Positions 1-13,751 of a stretch of DNA of 64,000 bases are shown here, one piece after another. The stretch is from NCBI GenBank assembly GCA_006176705.1, contig QRFJ01002290.1, forward strand, positions 134,001 to 198,000, in the 5' to 3' direction. The first letter of the stretch is position 1; every line of letters starts with the position of its first letter. The position numbers and the translations under genes are program-made. This stretch comes from Cocos nucifera. Its lineage: Eukaryota; Streptophyta; Magnoliopsida; Arecales; Arecaceae. The notes beneath the pieces are model-generated. The model saw nothing but the letters and a program-made list of their open reading frames with translations, did not search any database and had not been told where the DNA came from.

Positions 1-368
1 CATTAATGGTAGAATTTCATGGTTATGAGAGACTCAGATCATGTAGCTAAATATGAATTGTAGACAAGAAGTTGGCTCTGATAGCCAGCAAGAATAGGGG
101 GGACCATTAGCCACACATGCCACAAATCCTGCCTTGAGATGCGCCCTCCATGCCTTGAATTATGGAACAGCTGCATTCAAGGATGCTCACGCATCTCAAG
201 GCAGATTGGGTGGCGCCTGTGGCCAGCAGAAACTTGGTAGTATGACAAACCAGATGACCAATGCACTCCTAAATATGGATAAGCCATTATAAAACATCCA
301 GGTATATCACAGAATAATCCAGATGTATATCACAGATTAGTTTAAATATTGAGTTCAATATGAGATAC

Positions 369-3300
369 CTCTTACAGGAGCACCATCCATCAACTCAAAT
401 TTTGCAAGAGTCTCAGTCTCAACATATGTACTAGGCCCTGATCCAGTGGATTCACGCCGTCTAATCTCAAGCTCCATATTTTTTATTTTAATTCTTACCA
501 GAAGAAAATATATTTTGCCAATGATAACATCCTTCAGATGATACCTGAATGTGGTAAGCTCCAGTTAGAAGGCAAAAGCCTACACTTCAAATTTAAGCAG
601 AACAAGTTGGGCATAGCTATGTCTATGTGCAGCCAAACTCACTTGCTTTTGTTGTATTCAAATTCAATGTGTAAACAATCTTCAATTCCAACTTCCATCT
701 GCAAAATTATCACCCTATTCAAGACAAACTGATATACTGAAATGAGGCTAAAAATTGCATTATTATAGCTCCAAAAATTGCATTATTATAACTATTACAG
801 AAGGCAATATCTGATAATCTTTTCTCTCTCTGATATATGCTTGGTTATTAGAAATTTCCTGAGCATTTAGAAAATAAAATCATAGTTTGGCTTCTTCAAA
901 AGAGCTACATTTCATCGTATCTCCATATAGGAAATTTAATTACATCTTGAGTTGGCAACTTCAATCGTTCACTTAATGCAGATATTGACAAACTAGAGGT
1001 TACCTTAAAAACAAAGATTTATGGAATGTCAACCCAACGTTAGTAAGGAAAAGAATATGCATTAAGAAAAAGGTCTAACACAAGGAGGTCAGATCTAAAA
1101 GTGATTGTTTCTTTTTTCTTCAGATACATGGCAATGACATGCATCACCACCAGTATCCCCCTCAAATGACAATTAAAGACAGCACTTGTTGGGAGCAAGG
1201 AAGCTGGTAGTTTTCAGTAATCTATTACTGATTCACATGCAATTAAAATATGCATGACTGTATTCAGCTGCATACAGTTCGGGAAGCTGTATTGGCAAAA
1301 TCTTGATGCTAACTCTCAGCCGCTTCAAATTAAGCAACAATGCTGTCATTTCATATTGTTCTCATCCAATAACTGATTCTCCATATTGTAACCGGCTCAC
1401 CATTTCTTCTTCCTTTTTTTTTCAGTTATTATTATTAAAGTGCATATTTTTCTCAAAATAACACGAATGGTTCTCTGTCATCTAGTCCACAGATCGTTGG
1501 CATCAGATTGACAGGTTGCAGAATGTTCTTAAACATTGATGGATCATTCTTTGATCCATAAAGCTTACTCATATAGATTAGGATGAGGCTTCCTGGTTGC
1601 TTGTTCAGCTTAACTTCTTTGTATTAACAGCTGAACTTTACACATTCTAAAAATTGAACTAACCTTGATGCTGTTGTTGATTGTTGGAAGAGGAGTATAA
1701 TTGTGAACCTGATAAAAAAGAAACACAAGACATTAGACACAAGAGAGATGTATTGCGTTACAAGTACAAGTTGAAGTACATGAATTGGCCTCTCAAAAAA
1801 GGGAATGCATGACTTGGCATACTTATTCAAAAAGTATTACCAGATAACACAAATGGTTTCAACGAACACCACATGAATGAGTTGTGTCATTTATAAAATA
1901 TTAATCATCATTTTGTCTTGATAAGGCACAAATAATTTGAATCAATGTCTTTGCTTTAGAAAGGAACAGATCTTTTGAAAATACTAGAAAACTCTTCAAT
2001 TGAATAAAAAAAAAATACGACCATAAAAAAAAAAACTTTTCCTTTTCTTCCAAGAAGATGACACAATTCTTTTTAATCGTCATTTAACACCAAAATCTGT
2101 AGTATATACAAAATTCAACATCTTAAAAGTAAGTTCTATCACGTTTGTCATAATCTTATTTCTCATGACCCCACTCCACCCACCCCCTCTTCAGATCCCC
2201 ATCTATGCATGACTTGCAATCTTCATTCATTATTTTAATGAAATCCTCAGTAGATGGGAGATCAAGTTTGTCATAATTTACAACTTCAAAATGTGTGATC
2301 AATGAAAAATGCCATTACATTTTAACTTTCTATATATAAGGGGATAGTATACTTCCAGGTGTGGTATAAAATATACCATTTTGAAAGAAGAGCATAAGTC
2401 AAGGAAAGATTCCACATCTAAGGACTTCAGTTTCATTGCATTTTCAAATAATTATTGCGATAAAACTATACCATATTTGGCATATGATGCCATCCTATGC
2501 TACTTGATGTTCATATGTATTTTCTTCAAAAGATGTATCATGGACTTACACAGAACTCCTGGTATTCCACAATATTGCTGACATAATTACGACTGACTGT
2601 TACTTTCAAGATGTACCTGAATGCACGTAGAGAAGATCACTTCAGTGGAGAAGACAGGATATGACATATATTGTAACCATTTAAATAAAAAGGCACACGA
2701 TTCCAAAATTTCACATGATAAGCTACATGTAGATAATGACATTTAAGCTGTACAATCAGAATAAGCTCAAACGAAACAAATAGTAAGCTGAAGGGTATCA
2801 AGAATTGTTTTTTTCAGAAAATTAAATTCATAATTAACTGGAAGCAGTTAGAGACTCTGAATTAAGCAAGTTTTGCAAATCATAAAGAAGGTAACAAGCA
2901 GAAATCATGATACATCATACATACTTCCGTGCTGCCAGTAATCTATAATATCAGCAACTTCAAAAAATAAATTAGTAAAATTCAATAATAGAAGAAATAA
3001 CGTGCCATTTTTTCAAGTAAAATGTTGGATACAACACAAATATCACTTTTGAAGAAGTTACATATTGTATTTTAAGGAAAAGCCTGAAACATAAAATGAA
3101 CCAAAGTCTTAGCATCTATGCAATGCCCTATATAGATTTCACAAAAGCTTGCAACCATAAGAACAAGACTGACAATTAATTTGGAAAAGATCTTTCCAGG
3201 TCAGTTTACCAACAAATATTTCAATGGACATGCAAGAACATACGCAAACTTAGCTTTGCTTTCCAGACTGACATTCCCACATGTTTCCTACAATATATTC

Positions 3301-6300
3301 ATGATATTTTGCCAGTTTTGATTTTCCAGATTTTGCATATTTGACATAAGTCTAGGAGCGGCAACTTATGACCCAACCCACCGACCTGCTTTAAGGAGGT
3401 TCAAGTTTGGCATAAACAGGTCCAAGTCATATATGAGTTGACCTGCCTAGACATGTTTATTAAACAGATCGGGTTGAGGACCTCTAACTTGTTGTAACCT
3501 GTTTTGACCCAATTAATGGCCCAACCACTTAATCTATTTAAGATCCACTCCCCTCGTTTCAACTCATTTAAGGCCTGCTTAACCTATTTAAAACCCATTT
3601 AAGTCCTGCTTAACCTGTTTAAACCATTTAACTTGATGCAACCTATTTATTAAACAGGTTACGCAGGTCAAATTGGGTTACTTGTTTAATTATTAAAAAA
3701 AAGGATCAGATTCAGGTTTGGATATTTGACCTATAATAAACAGGTTAGCTTCGAGTTGACAGATTTTTGATCCAACCCATATCCAACCCGGCCTGACTTG
3801 ATTGCTACCCCAAGAAAGAACATATAAATCTCAAAAGAGGAAGGAGATGCATTTGTCATTAATGCCAATACCATATTGAATAATCTTAAATAATTAAATA
3901 TAGAGAATAGCTTTATGATATTTAGATGGGTGATATGGCACTTTTTCACCAAAAAGAAAAGGTGCAAAATGGTCACATTTGCTTTATTCTGCCAAAAAAA
4001 AGTGAAGATAATAGGATTTTTTTTTTTTTTTTTTTGGGGGGGGGGGGGGATTTTAGCTTTTTTGGAGATTAAATAGACAAAAAATTAAATAAAACAAAGG
4101 AACATTTAGTGCTATCTTAAAATCATAGATCCCTTGGAATGACATTTAAGAGTTGGCCCCTAGGCATTCACTTCACAGTGTAACCTTTATGCTTTTGGGA
4201 GAAAGAAACAACAGCATCCAAAAGAAGTGCATTAAGTCTTAAGGTGCCCAAACCAAACAGCTGTATTGATGACAAGAGAAATTCTTATTGCACCGTGCAT
4301 GGTGATTGGCGTGCACGGAGCCCCAGCTCCCCCCCCCCTCCCCCCACCCCATGCAGTGCATAAAGAATTTCTCGAGGACAATGACAACAAGGCCCATGAT
4401 CAAACAAGCCCAGATAGAGTTTAGAAAACACATATATCTGAAATCCATTTATGTAACCTCATGAACAACTTCAGCTCAAATTTTTTTTTTAATTAAAAAA
4501 AAAAAAAAAAACTTCAACTGAAGATAATAAAATGTCCAAGATTTCCATAACTTGGAAAAAAGTTGGCGATGAAATGCTAATAGATCTAGCTAGTTATAAA
4601 CTCAAATTAAATGCCAAATCAAGCATTAAGCAAGACAAAAAGGATCTTTCTTATGAAACCTTTATGAAAGGTCTCCTAGTAAACTCTATGAAAATCACAG
4701 CTTAATACAGAACAGAAAATGCAAACAAAAGATATCAGCAAACTTGGTTCATGATCCAAGGTGCTATAAAGAGGCAACATAATCATTATTCCATTTTTAG
4801 AGGCACTAAGAATTCTGCAATCATGATACAGTAACAAAGTTAAAAGAATTTTTACATGAGAATACTCTTTCTACTCAATTGTAGCTTCTTCTTTAATGAA
4901 AGCTCACTACCTATTTAAATAATTCCCAAGTAGGTAAGTACAAAATACCCAACCCCAGATAGTTTCTTTTTCCTCTGCTGAACTAGCCAAAAAGATAATG
5001 GTTTGCACAATTTCCACATAAGAAACAACTCAACTTTATTTAATACACATGTGAAATGTATAAAGTGATTGCTTACCTCAATCTCACATTTATCCCATTA
5101 TATGACTCATAAGGCATTTCAACAGTAGAAAACTCGAATGGGTATGCTTTCCTTTCATATATTTCACCAGGAACATCTAATTCACGCACTGCATAAGAAA
5201 ACATTAAGGCCATAAAGCTATTCAATCAAATGATGTAAGAACATGTAAATAAGCAGCAATTTTTTAATAAAAAAGTGGTATGCAATAAAATGACAAAAGT
5301 ATCGCTGTCGCCGAAATCCATACGTCATGGCTCTTGTTTTGCTTGTCACCTTGCCACATGGAAGGATAAGTTCACATTATGAAACAAGGATGGAATCCTT
5401 TTTAACTAGCTCAATGGTATCTTGAAGACTGGTTGAAGTTTCATATGAAGAAAATGAAATTATGTTAAAAAGATATCTCTAAGAAAACAAACATGAAAAG
5501 ACTTACCGTAACAACCATGGATTTGAAGATATCCATGGCATTACAGTACTGCAAGAGGATGGTGTGAGACAGAATATAACAAGAGACAGCAATTTTTGAA
5601 ACCAGTTGGTATCATCTAGGATATTCTTACATTAAACTATAGTCTTTAGAGAAACAAAAGAAAGATCAGCAGGAACAAATAACTAAAAGCTTTGAGTGTT
5701 TGGAATCTAGACTGCTAGTAAACAACAATTGAACATTAAAAATATGCATGTGCCGTGAGCATCAGGAATGCTAGCAAACAATACTTGAACATTAAAAATA
5801 TGCATGGGAGCAATGATGTGAGAATCGTTGCATTGAGAAAGGGGAACCACAAGAGGTATTTCGTACATCTAGAAGGCTAGCAATATATTCATCAGCATTC
5901 GAAACATGAACGCCATTCCAATTGCTTGCATGAGCAGTCATGCTGAGAATGGAATTGCCAATTGCAGTGACATTTTCCCAACTGCAACAAACTTAAAACA
6001 TTGCTCATCTTTATACAAGATAACATGTATGCCAATATTTGGAGAGATGCTAAACAGAAATTATGTATACAGACATAAGCCATTAAAACCCAAAGAGGGT
6101 AGCAAATTCAATTTGAAGCAAAGAAGGGGGGAAAATGCAAGTAGAGGATAAGGGTAAAATCTGAAACAACAGCAACCTAGAGTTGATTTTATTAAAGCAT
6201 TCATGTAGCACAGCAGAGACAACTTAGCAGGGTTTATTAGCAACCAGGATATATATATCCTTATGTTACAGTTAAGAGTTGAGACAAAATTGAGCAGCGA

Positions 6301-8760
6301 AATCATTCCCCTATGGGAATAGTTTTTAAAACTAAAGATATTAGTATCTGCTAATATTTTCTTCTTTTTCTCAGTACACTTATGCAACTCAACAGTAAGA
6401 TAATCACATTCTCATAGCATAACTTACCAAGGGAAGTGAAGTCATAAAAATTGCCTCTGTCAAAATACAGCTCTGTGAAAAAAAATAAATGAAAGAAAAT
6501 TAGGGAACATAATAATAATTAGTGGTACCCAAGAAATCATTACATGAAAAAATTATGCTTCTGTTTGCACCCTTCACAGCAGATGAGTGACAAAATACAA
6601 GCGAACTCAAAATAAAATACACATGAAATTTCTTAGTATGATGAATAAAAAAGAGAAAAATTTGAAGCTTAATTATTTTTATTTATATAGAAGACTTCAA
6701 GCTAGAGTACTGGCCTAATCTGATACAGGGCACCTACAAGAAATGATTATTGTCGCACAGAATAATATCGTTATAAGAGAAACTATTTCCAGAAATAGGT
6801 TATTCACAAGATGAGAAAGAATCTCTTGGAACAGCCGGGATGAAGCATGTGAGTTGTTGGGATCTATTATACGGATTGGGCATTGATCCACTGTGCATGC
6901 ATGTTTGTCTCATAAAACTTCATCTATTAAAGGCAGGCAGAATGGGGGATCAGAAAAGGAGATTCAATGTAAACAATCATAGCATATCATGTATGAAGCA
7001 ACAAAAGGATATCATAGCATAACCACCAAGCCTCATTCTAACATTGAGCAAAAATATATGTTCAAGGAAAACTTAGAGCAAAAACAAATATAGTGAAATC
7101 AAGAAAAAGGCATATATATCTAAGGATGAAAATTTAAACAAAAAAGGTTAACAAAGAATTTTAATATATCTAATAGAATGTTAAGAAAACCAGTTCATCA
7201 AATAAATAAATAAATAAAGAAAGAAAGAAATAAAAGAACATAGAAGGTCATTACCATCAAGAGCACACTCTTAGTTGCACCAAGATGGACCTATAGTGCA
7301 ACAGGACCTCTCTACAAAATTAATAAAGATTAATATCAAGTGTATTTTATTTTTTGAGATGACAAAACTAAAGAACTATTTTTTTTAAAATGACGTTGAA
7401 AATAAATAGCCTGTGACAGTATTTGGCCCATAGTTGTATAGGCACATACTAAAATGATTTAATGTTTTGGGGCTTTCGAACTTGTAACTACTTATGGCAC
7501 ATCAGCATGCTCATATGAATGCTGATACCTAGTTGATGATGCTATGTACTTGTTTCAATGTAATAAACACATCATACTGAAAATCCAAAATGCCTTTCAC
7601 AACTCTTGTAGGTAGCACTTAAACTAATGCAAACAACTTAAGAAGCTAACTAACAACCAAAGATTGGTGCCTTACTGCTTAAAAACATCCTAAATCTTAC
7701 CAACAATGAAGCAAATTGCTGACCAACAGATATATAAAATTCAAAATACCTATGTTTTGGGTCAACATAAGTAGATAGTATATCGCTGATGAACTAATTA
7801 AATTATGAAGAAAAGAAAGGTGCATATCATAATTGATTGATTTATGACACAGTAATGAATATGATATTCCTAACTGGAATAATCAAGGAAACAAAGCAAA
7901 AAAAGTAGATGGTATGTTGATGATGAACTAATAAAATCATTAGCAAAAAGGTGGATGTCATAATTGATTAACTCATGACAATCATTAATACAATATTCTT
8001 AACTTGAATAATCAAGAGCATCAACAACTTTATTAGATAAAAAAAAAATCATGGCTCACAGGCCAGCAACATTTCAACTAAGTGAAATGTTAAAAGAGAT
8101 CGCAATACTTTAACTTTGATCATGACAATAAATAAAGAGCATTGCCACAACCACATTAGGTTTTGTTACACATCTCAGAAAAGAACGTAAGAAATATTGT
8201 GAAAACAAGCATGCCTACAACAACCATCTGATGTTCGACAAGCACTAATCAGACTCAAAAGCTCACACCTATCTGACCAAGGAGTTCAACTTTGACACCA
8301 TTGTGTTCGACCTTCTTTCCTTGAATAGGATCAATAACCACCTGCATAATAAAGATCTCAGCACAATCATCCATCCAATTTCTGCAAAAGAGGAGGAAAA
8401 CCAAAGATGCTAAAGCTATATAAAACAAACATATACTCATAAATTATGCAACATACCTCTCCAGATATGGTTTCTTGACTTTGGAAAAGTGGGACCATAC
8501 CGGTCTTACCATTATCCTTCTTTATTGAAACCTGTATAAACAAAGAGAGCAACTTATATCTATGCAGATTCTCAAGTTCAGAAGTTACTGAGAAAGAATG
8601 ATGTCAGCAATGTAAAATTAGCAGATATTGGGAAAAGCGATTTCCCAATGACAACATCAAATGTATAATCCAATTCTTTATCATAATGAATGCAGCCCAT
8701 GAGTTACAATCCTATTCTTGACCCCCAAAAAGTGTTAATATCTTCACAGTGTACATGCAA

Positions 8761-8833
<73 letters not shown>

Positions 8834-11429
8834 GCTCCACTACTAAGCATATAGGTATGACCATGGATAGATATATGTATGTAGATATACATATACATAC
8901 ATAGATACCTACATATATAGATATAGATAAAAACACAAGCATATACATGCATATTTATGAATGCTGCCCATGATTTATATTCCAAGTGTAACAATAAAAA
9001 TGTTAATCCCTTCATCGAGTATATGTAAGTGCATATGTATGTATATGCATGTATTATAGATACATACACATGGATAATATAAACATCGCAGGCACATACT
9101 CATACATTTATCATTTAAGGGGAAACTAAATTTCACTATCAGCTTATCCGGTCTGAATGCTGTGACCTAGCAATCAGGGACAGTGTTTTGTGCAAGTACG
9201 ACTGCTCTCCTTGGAAATAATATTTGTCTTGAGAAATGGACACAAGAAAAGAAACAGATTCCTTCAAAAATTATTGGGGAAGTTGGTTTTATTAAGATGT
9301 TTTAGCTCTTGTAAAATTTCTTGTAATAATGTTTGTAACGTGGATGCAAATCGAGGTGTCAAAGAGTTGAAGTGAGATGGCTCTTCTAACTTGAATTAGA
9401 CTCCAAACCCCAAAAATTGGGCTCAACTAACATAGAGCACTTCATCTTAGACTAATTCTCATGTGTCAACAGTACACACAGTACCAGCTCAACTTGTACT
9501 AGCAACTCGTCAGCATGGTGGAGTTCAATACTGACCAAGGCTCAAAACATTGTTTTAGATTATGTGAAGCTTGGATTCCTTGTCTTAAATGATTTGTACC
9601 TTTTAAATCCCTCATTCAAATACCCACAAATTTCAAACCAATATCCAGTAATATCATTTCCTTAGTAAGTTATTCTTCTATAAGGAAAGATTAGGCATAT
9701 TTGAATCATAGATGCCACGTATGAAACTATATTCTTAGTTGGTTTCTGTTTCTAACTTTAAAATTATACTATTTTCTATTAGAACCAAGAGTACTCTAAA
9801 ACAACCCAAGGCCAGGTCATTAGCTGAGCCTACTTCAAGCTCAGAAATAGCTGTTTAGCTAGAATCCTATGTTTTAGGTGACGCTTTAAGAAGCCAAAGG
9901 ATTTATTTACTCCAAAAGTTGAACACCTGAAAATTCCAATCAGTCAAGCCAAAGCTCAGCTTGAACAACAAATAGAAGACAACTTCTTTTCAACAACTCT
10001 AAGCAATCTATATGATATTCAAGAAAACTGCTCAGAATAGCAATGCATGAAAAGCTGGTTTAACATATGCAGCAGGTATCATACTGTAGCAGTGATTCAA
10101 GGCTTCAGACCCATGGCAAAGGGACCAATGATAGTTCCACCAGCAAGACTAGCTACAATAAATTGCTGGACAGAATATGTCACTAATGGCCCAACAAAGG
10201 CACAAAAGATTCATTAAACAAAACCATACAAACGGTATAAGCAAATATTCAAACAGATTTTTTCCACATGGCCATTAAGAGTACGACCATGAAAATCCAG
10301 CAATGAGTAAAGACCTCAGCTCACATGATGTTTCTACCAAGACTCACAACACACACATCCATGAATAAAACAGGATTAAGAAATCTAATAAGTCGGATGA
10401 CCTACGACCTTTACATGATGCCATGAATAACTAATGTTTTTACCTGTTTTCTAGACTTCCCGTCAGAAAAGGTGATTGTGATGTTACATGGTGGCTTGAA
10501 TGCTCCAACAATGAAATTCTGGAGTAAAAAAGTACAGTTTAATAAAAACAAGAGAATACATCTACTAACCTATATAACAAACATCAAAAAAAACAACCGA
10601 TATACTAAATGTCCATGTTTGTAAGTAGTACAAGCAGTAAACTACAGAAAAATAAAGATTAAAAAAAATTAAGTGATGAAATCTCCGTAAATGCCAATAT
10701 TTCCAATCAAATGCTCAAGAAGAACTTAACTAGGGCAAAGCAGCTACACAGTCCAACTAAATGCATTTTAAATATGTGATACACAACCTATTCAAGATTT
10801 TCTCTAGAAGAACATCATTTATGCTACACAGTATAAGTCAGCATAAAGATGTAACTTTCCGATATTAGCCTCAAATTTTGCAAATTCAAAAAGATTACTA
10901 AAAAATATTAGAGAGTAGGTTTAACCATTCTGAAGTTTATCTCCCAGCATCTCAGCCATTTAAATTGTCGTACTTCAGATTGTTGACAAATAATAAAAGG
11001 ATGACTTGAACTTTTAGATAATAAGAGACTTAATTGATTAAGTCAATTTATTCTTTGTTGGATTCCTTATGCTAGAAACCACTGAAAACAACACAATCGA
11101 CGGATACATATCCTCTAAAAGGGTCACTATTTATTTTCTTCACTTGCTTTTTTCTTTAATTCTTTTATATTTTTCCTAGCGTTTCAATGTATCGATTTTC
11201 AATTATTCTTTAGTGGAAACCATCGAAACTCGACCAAAATTTCCAAAACCACTAAGAGACCCACAATCTCAACCCTTTGGCACTGCCAAAACTGAAACTT
11301 CTTAAACCTCGAGAACCAAGACTGTCGCTAAACATAAAATCCATCAAACTCCAAATCCATGAGCGTCCAACCAACTTGAAGTTAATTCTGCAAGAATTAC
11401 AGACGAAGAAGAATAGAAAAACCTACCAT
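369..11429 (-). CDS. VPS26: VPS26-type retromer subunit, 3' end off the left edge
   Basis: Retromer cargo-recognition core protein (arrestin-like fold), which works with VPS35 and VPS29 in endosome-to-Golgi and vacuolar sorting. Coding exons, in order on the minus strand: 11429-11427, 10518-10444, 8531-8457, 8341-8269, 6472-6428, 5188-5077, 2616-2550, 1708-1664, 698-643, 544-369. All boundaries fit GT-AG and the phases join without a stop, giving 242 codons of a protein usually near 300. Family words seen: GAFKPPCNI, KKVEHNGVKVELLGQI, RGNFYDFTSL, REL DVPGEIYE, EMPYESYNGINVRLR, INNSIKMEVGIEDCLHIEF, KDVIIGKIYFLLVRIKIKN, RRRESTGSG and ETETLAKFELMDGAPVR. The start codon is the last codon of exon 1, directly before the donor. 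The final exon or exons (about 60 residues) are not seen in 1-368 and should lie left of the window. Unusual substitutions cluster in residues 146-160 (FCVHNYTPLPTINNS, where plants usually have VVRNYSPPPSINNS). Gene identity is very likely; activity is not proven. Confidence 0.93.
3353..3812. mobile_element. Short non-autonomous DNA transposon (hAT-like MITE) in a VPS26 intron
   Basis: A 460-bp segment sits in the intron between the exons at 2616 and 5077. It begins TAGGAGCGGCAACTTATGAC and ends, read on the opposite strand, GGGGTAGCAATCAAGTC, so its ends are imperfect inverted repeats of about 15 bp. The interior is filled with degenerate repeats of words such as AACAGGTT, CCTGCTTAACC and GACCCAACCC. 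Ends of this kind (GGGGNGGCAA) are familiar from plant hAT-type MITEs. No clear 8-bp target duplication was found, so the family is tentative. Confidence 0.5.
4276..4373. repeat. 98-bp hairpin (foldback MITE relic) in a VPS26 intron
   Basis: The arm at 4276-4302 (GAGAAATTCTTATTGCACCG, then TGCATGG) is nearly the reverse complement of 4349-4373. Between the arms is a short spacer with a C-rich run (about 4329-4350). The arms pair over about 25 bp with few mismatches. This fits a very short MITE or foldback element in the same intron as the 3353-3812 element. A small-RNA precursor is possible, but nothing in the sequence favours it over a transposon relic. Confidence 0.55.
8762..8832. repeat. 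Compound (GT)n(GA)n microsatellite
   Basis: About 16 GT units run directly into about 19 GA units inside the VPS26 intron between exons 10444 and 8531. A looser stretch of TATG/TACA-type low-complexity sequence continues to about 9,075. It lies near the splice acceptor of the exon starting at 8531. The open frames across it (repeating Ser-Leu and Thr-His) are microsatellite translations. Confidence 0.95.
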
Positions 11430-12060
11430 CTTTTAGCGATCAAGAACTGATCCGAATAAATTACCGTTAACCTTGATTCACCACTCCTATTCCGACTGTT
11501 TCAAACCTCTGCGACAATATCTAGAAAACAATCAAAGAAAGATCGTAAGAAAGCAGTTATCGATCTCGGCCGCAATACCTCCCCTCCGAATAAATGTCAA
11601 AAGACCGGGGGTCGAGAAGAGCACCTAGCCACGGCGAAGATCAGACGACTCGAGCAACTCCAGATCCCGATCGCTCGCGGAAATATCGAACTACAAGGAG
11701 ATTGGATGAGAAGAAGGCGAAGATCCACGAAGGGCGGCGGAAGGCGGCCGTCGCCGGAGGAGATGGACGCCCACGGTGCGCGGTGGCAGAGAGAGGGGCG
11801 GAGACGAGGATTTCTCAGAAGGTCGAGGAAGAGAGAGGGGGTTTGAAGGGAAGGTCGGTTCGGAACGGAGGAGGGTCCGGATCGTGTACGGATGCAGTCG
11901 GAGAAATTACGCTGCGACTGAGGGGGATCAGAGGCGGGGTGTTGATTTAAACCCCGTGGGTGCGATCCGATCCATCCGCAAGCTGGGATTCTCATTCTCG
12001 TTTTCAGTCATGCCGTTTTAAGAAGAATAATAATTAATAAATAGAATAAAAATATGATTA
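11430..12060 (-). promoter_or_regulatory. 5' UTR and proximal promoter region of the VPS26 gene
   Basis: Upstream of the VPS26 start codon the sequence turns GC-rich (about 11,580-11,960) in a region that is otherwise AT-rich, as is common for plant 5' UTRs and core promoters. On the minus strand a donor-like GAG/GTATTG near 11,576 and an acceptor-like CGCAG/AGG near 11,513 could bound a short 5' UTR intron. AT-rich TATA-like sequence lies at about 12,020-12,055. Open frames of 81-132 codons here have no recognisable domain and are read as by-products of base composition. The transcription start is not determinable from sequence alone. Confidence 0.4.
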
Positions 12061-13580
12061 AAATCTGGGAGACGCGGACTTGCATGTTTGGATAAAGGGA
12101 AAAAGAAAGCCCTTAAACCATTTCATTTAAATTTAGACTAGAGTTGGAGGATTGAAGAGAAACTGAGAAAGCACATCTAAGGCATTTAAAATTTAAATTA
12201 AAAGAGAATTAGCAGCCAAATTGACAAATGTAGAATTTAGAACTATATAATATATAAATTATAAATAGAATACTGTGAGATCTCTCTTATATTATACTTT
12301 TTCCTAAATATCAACTGTAAAAGGAAAGAAAACTAATTCTTTTTATCATTTTTTAAGAGCTGGGATTTTGAAAAGATAGTTGGATTTAATTAAATAGCAA
12401 TTAGTTATCTACTGTAAAAACATGCATTTTTTTGGGGGGGGCAAGAAGAAATGATAGAGGTAATCATAACATAATACTTTTCTAACTCAAAATTATTGTT
12501 TACATGCATATATATTTGCACACACATGCACGGGAACCAAAGGACAATATTTTGAGTAGTGGACAAAAAAATAAAAATGCTGTCTTTGATATATGCTTAA
12601 ACAATTCATAGTTAATATGAATTTTTAGATAATATTATTCTACAAACCTAAAAAAATGATCATTAAAAATAAAAAATTGTGACGCTAATGACATGACGAA
12701 TTTAGTTTAAGCCTTCTAATGAAGATTGTAGAACCTATTGCCCAACGTGCCCAAACGCCCACGGTTCAGCTTTCCCTCCTTATGCAACCAAATAGACTAT
12801 AACAACGGTTATCATTACAATTGATAATTAATAGCTTTCATAAATAACTTGCTAACAATTGGTGAAATAGACAGTGTTCCAGGTCTAGGTGGTGGTTGCA
12901 CCCTTCCTCCATAGAGGAGGCTCGGTCAATTCAAATGGATTCGGCCACGATAATTCATCTTATATTGGGCTTTCCTTCCTCTCTCTCTCTCTCTCTCTCT
13001 CTCCACAAACAATTTAACAACAACAACAATTTCTTTTTGCAAAAAGAATAATATCAATAATTCAAGAAATCCAAAATTGAACAATTTCAGCACAACTGTT
13101 AATTAGAGAACAATTTAGTTACTCATCCAGCCAACACAAGCTCATGGTACTTAGAAATATATGACAGATTCTTCGCCCTCTCCCTGCAATAAGAAGAACA
13201 CTGGTCATCTAGCTAATGACAAGTTCAAGGCCTGTCAACAACAAAGAAAAATAAAAGAAAAAAGAAAAAAGAGGCAAGCTTCAGGTACTCGAATTATTGG
13301 AATTTCTTTAGCAAGGTGAAAAATATCATGATTCTTCGCTCTTTTCCTACAAAATTTTTAGAATTTATAAACAGCAACCATTGAATCTTCTGCTTCGATA
13401 CCATTCTTTTTGAATACGGACTACAGTGAGCATTTCATGAGCTGTCTGTGACGCATAGATATTGAACAATTTGAGGGCAGCTAGTCATTCTTGCAGCTAA
13501 TTAATAGTTAAATACGAACAAAAGGACGGCCAGTGTAACATTAAAAAAAAAAAGTAAACAAAAGGGAGGAAAAAGAAAAG
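12061..13580. other. Intergenic spacer between VPS26 and PRS genes
   Basis: AT-rich sequence between the VPS26 promoter and the 3' end of the PRPP synthetase gene. I see no exon-like coding stretch, RNA gene or transposon ends. The only distinct feature is the CT microsatellite near 12,980. The stretch from about 13,580 to 13,751 is probably the PRS 3' UTR. Confidence 0.5.
12979..13003. repeat. (CT)12 microsatellite
   Basis: A perfect CT dinucleotide run in the intergenic spacer upstream of the VPS26 gene. Confidence 0.9.
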
Positions 13581-13751
13581 CTCAGTTGAGGGCACTACAA
13601 ACCCATGATTTTCTCTCAGACGATCTTTTGGTGCTTCCAAAATTGAATCAGGTTATGCCCATTGTAACACGAGTCCTTACGAGTTTTTACAAAGATTAGG
13701 ATAATATCTGCAAAGTTCATCTCTATTCCAATACAAGTCTTCATTGCAGTA

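Noticed and set aside
4018..4052. Poly-T followed by poly-G run as an integration scar
   Set aside because: Homopolymer runs alone, with no target duplication or element ends.
7195..7235. AAAT/GAAA microsatellite as a regulatory site
   Set aside because: Short low-complexity tract in a VPS26 intron with no supporting signal.
8704..9069. Minus-strand open frame of 121 codons with repeated Ser-Leu and Thr-His
   Set aside because: It is a translation of the GT/GA microsatellite and TATG low-complexity tract inside a VPS26 intron.
11594..12021. Three overlapping frames of 81-132 codons
   Set aside because: They lie in the GC-rich 5' UTR/promoter region of VPS26, have no domain and overlap on both strands.
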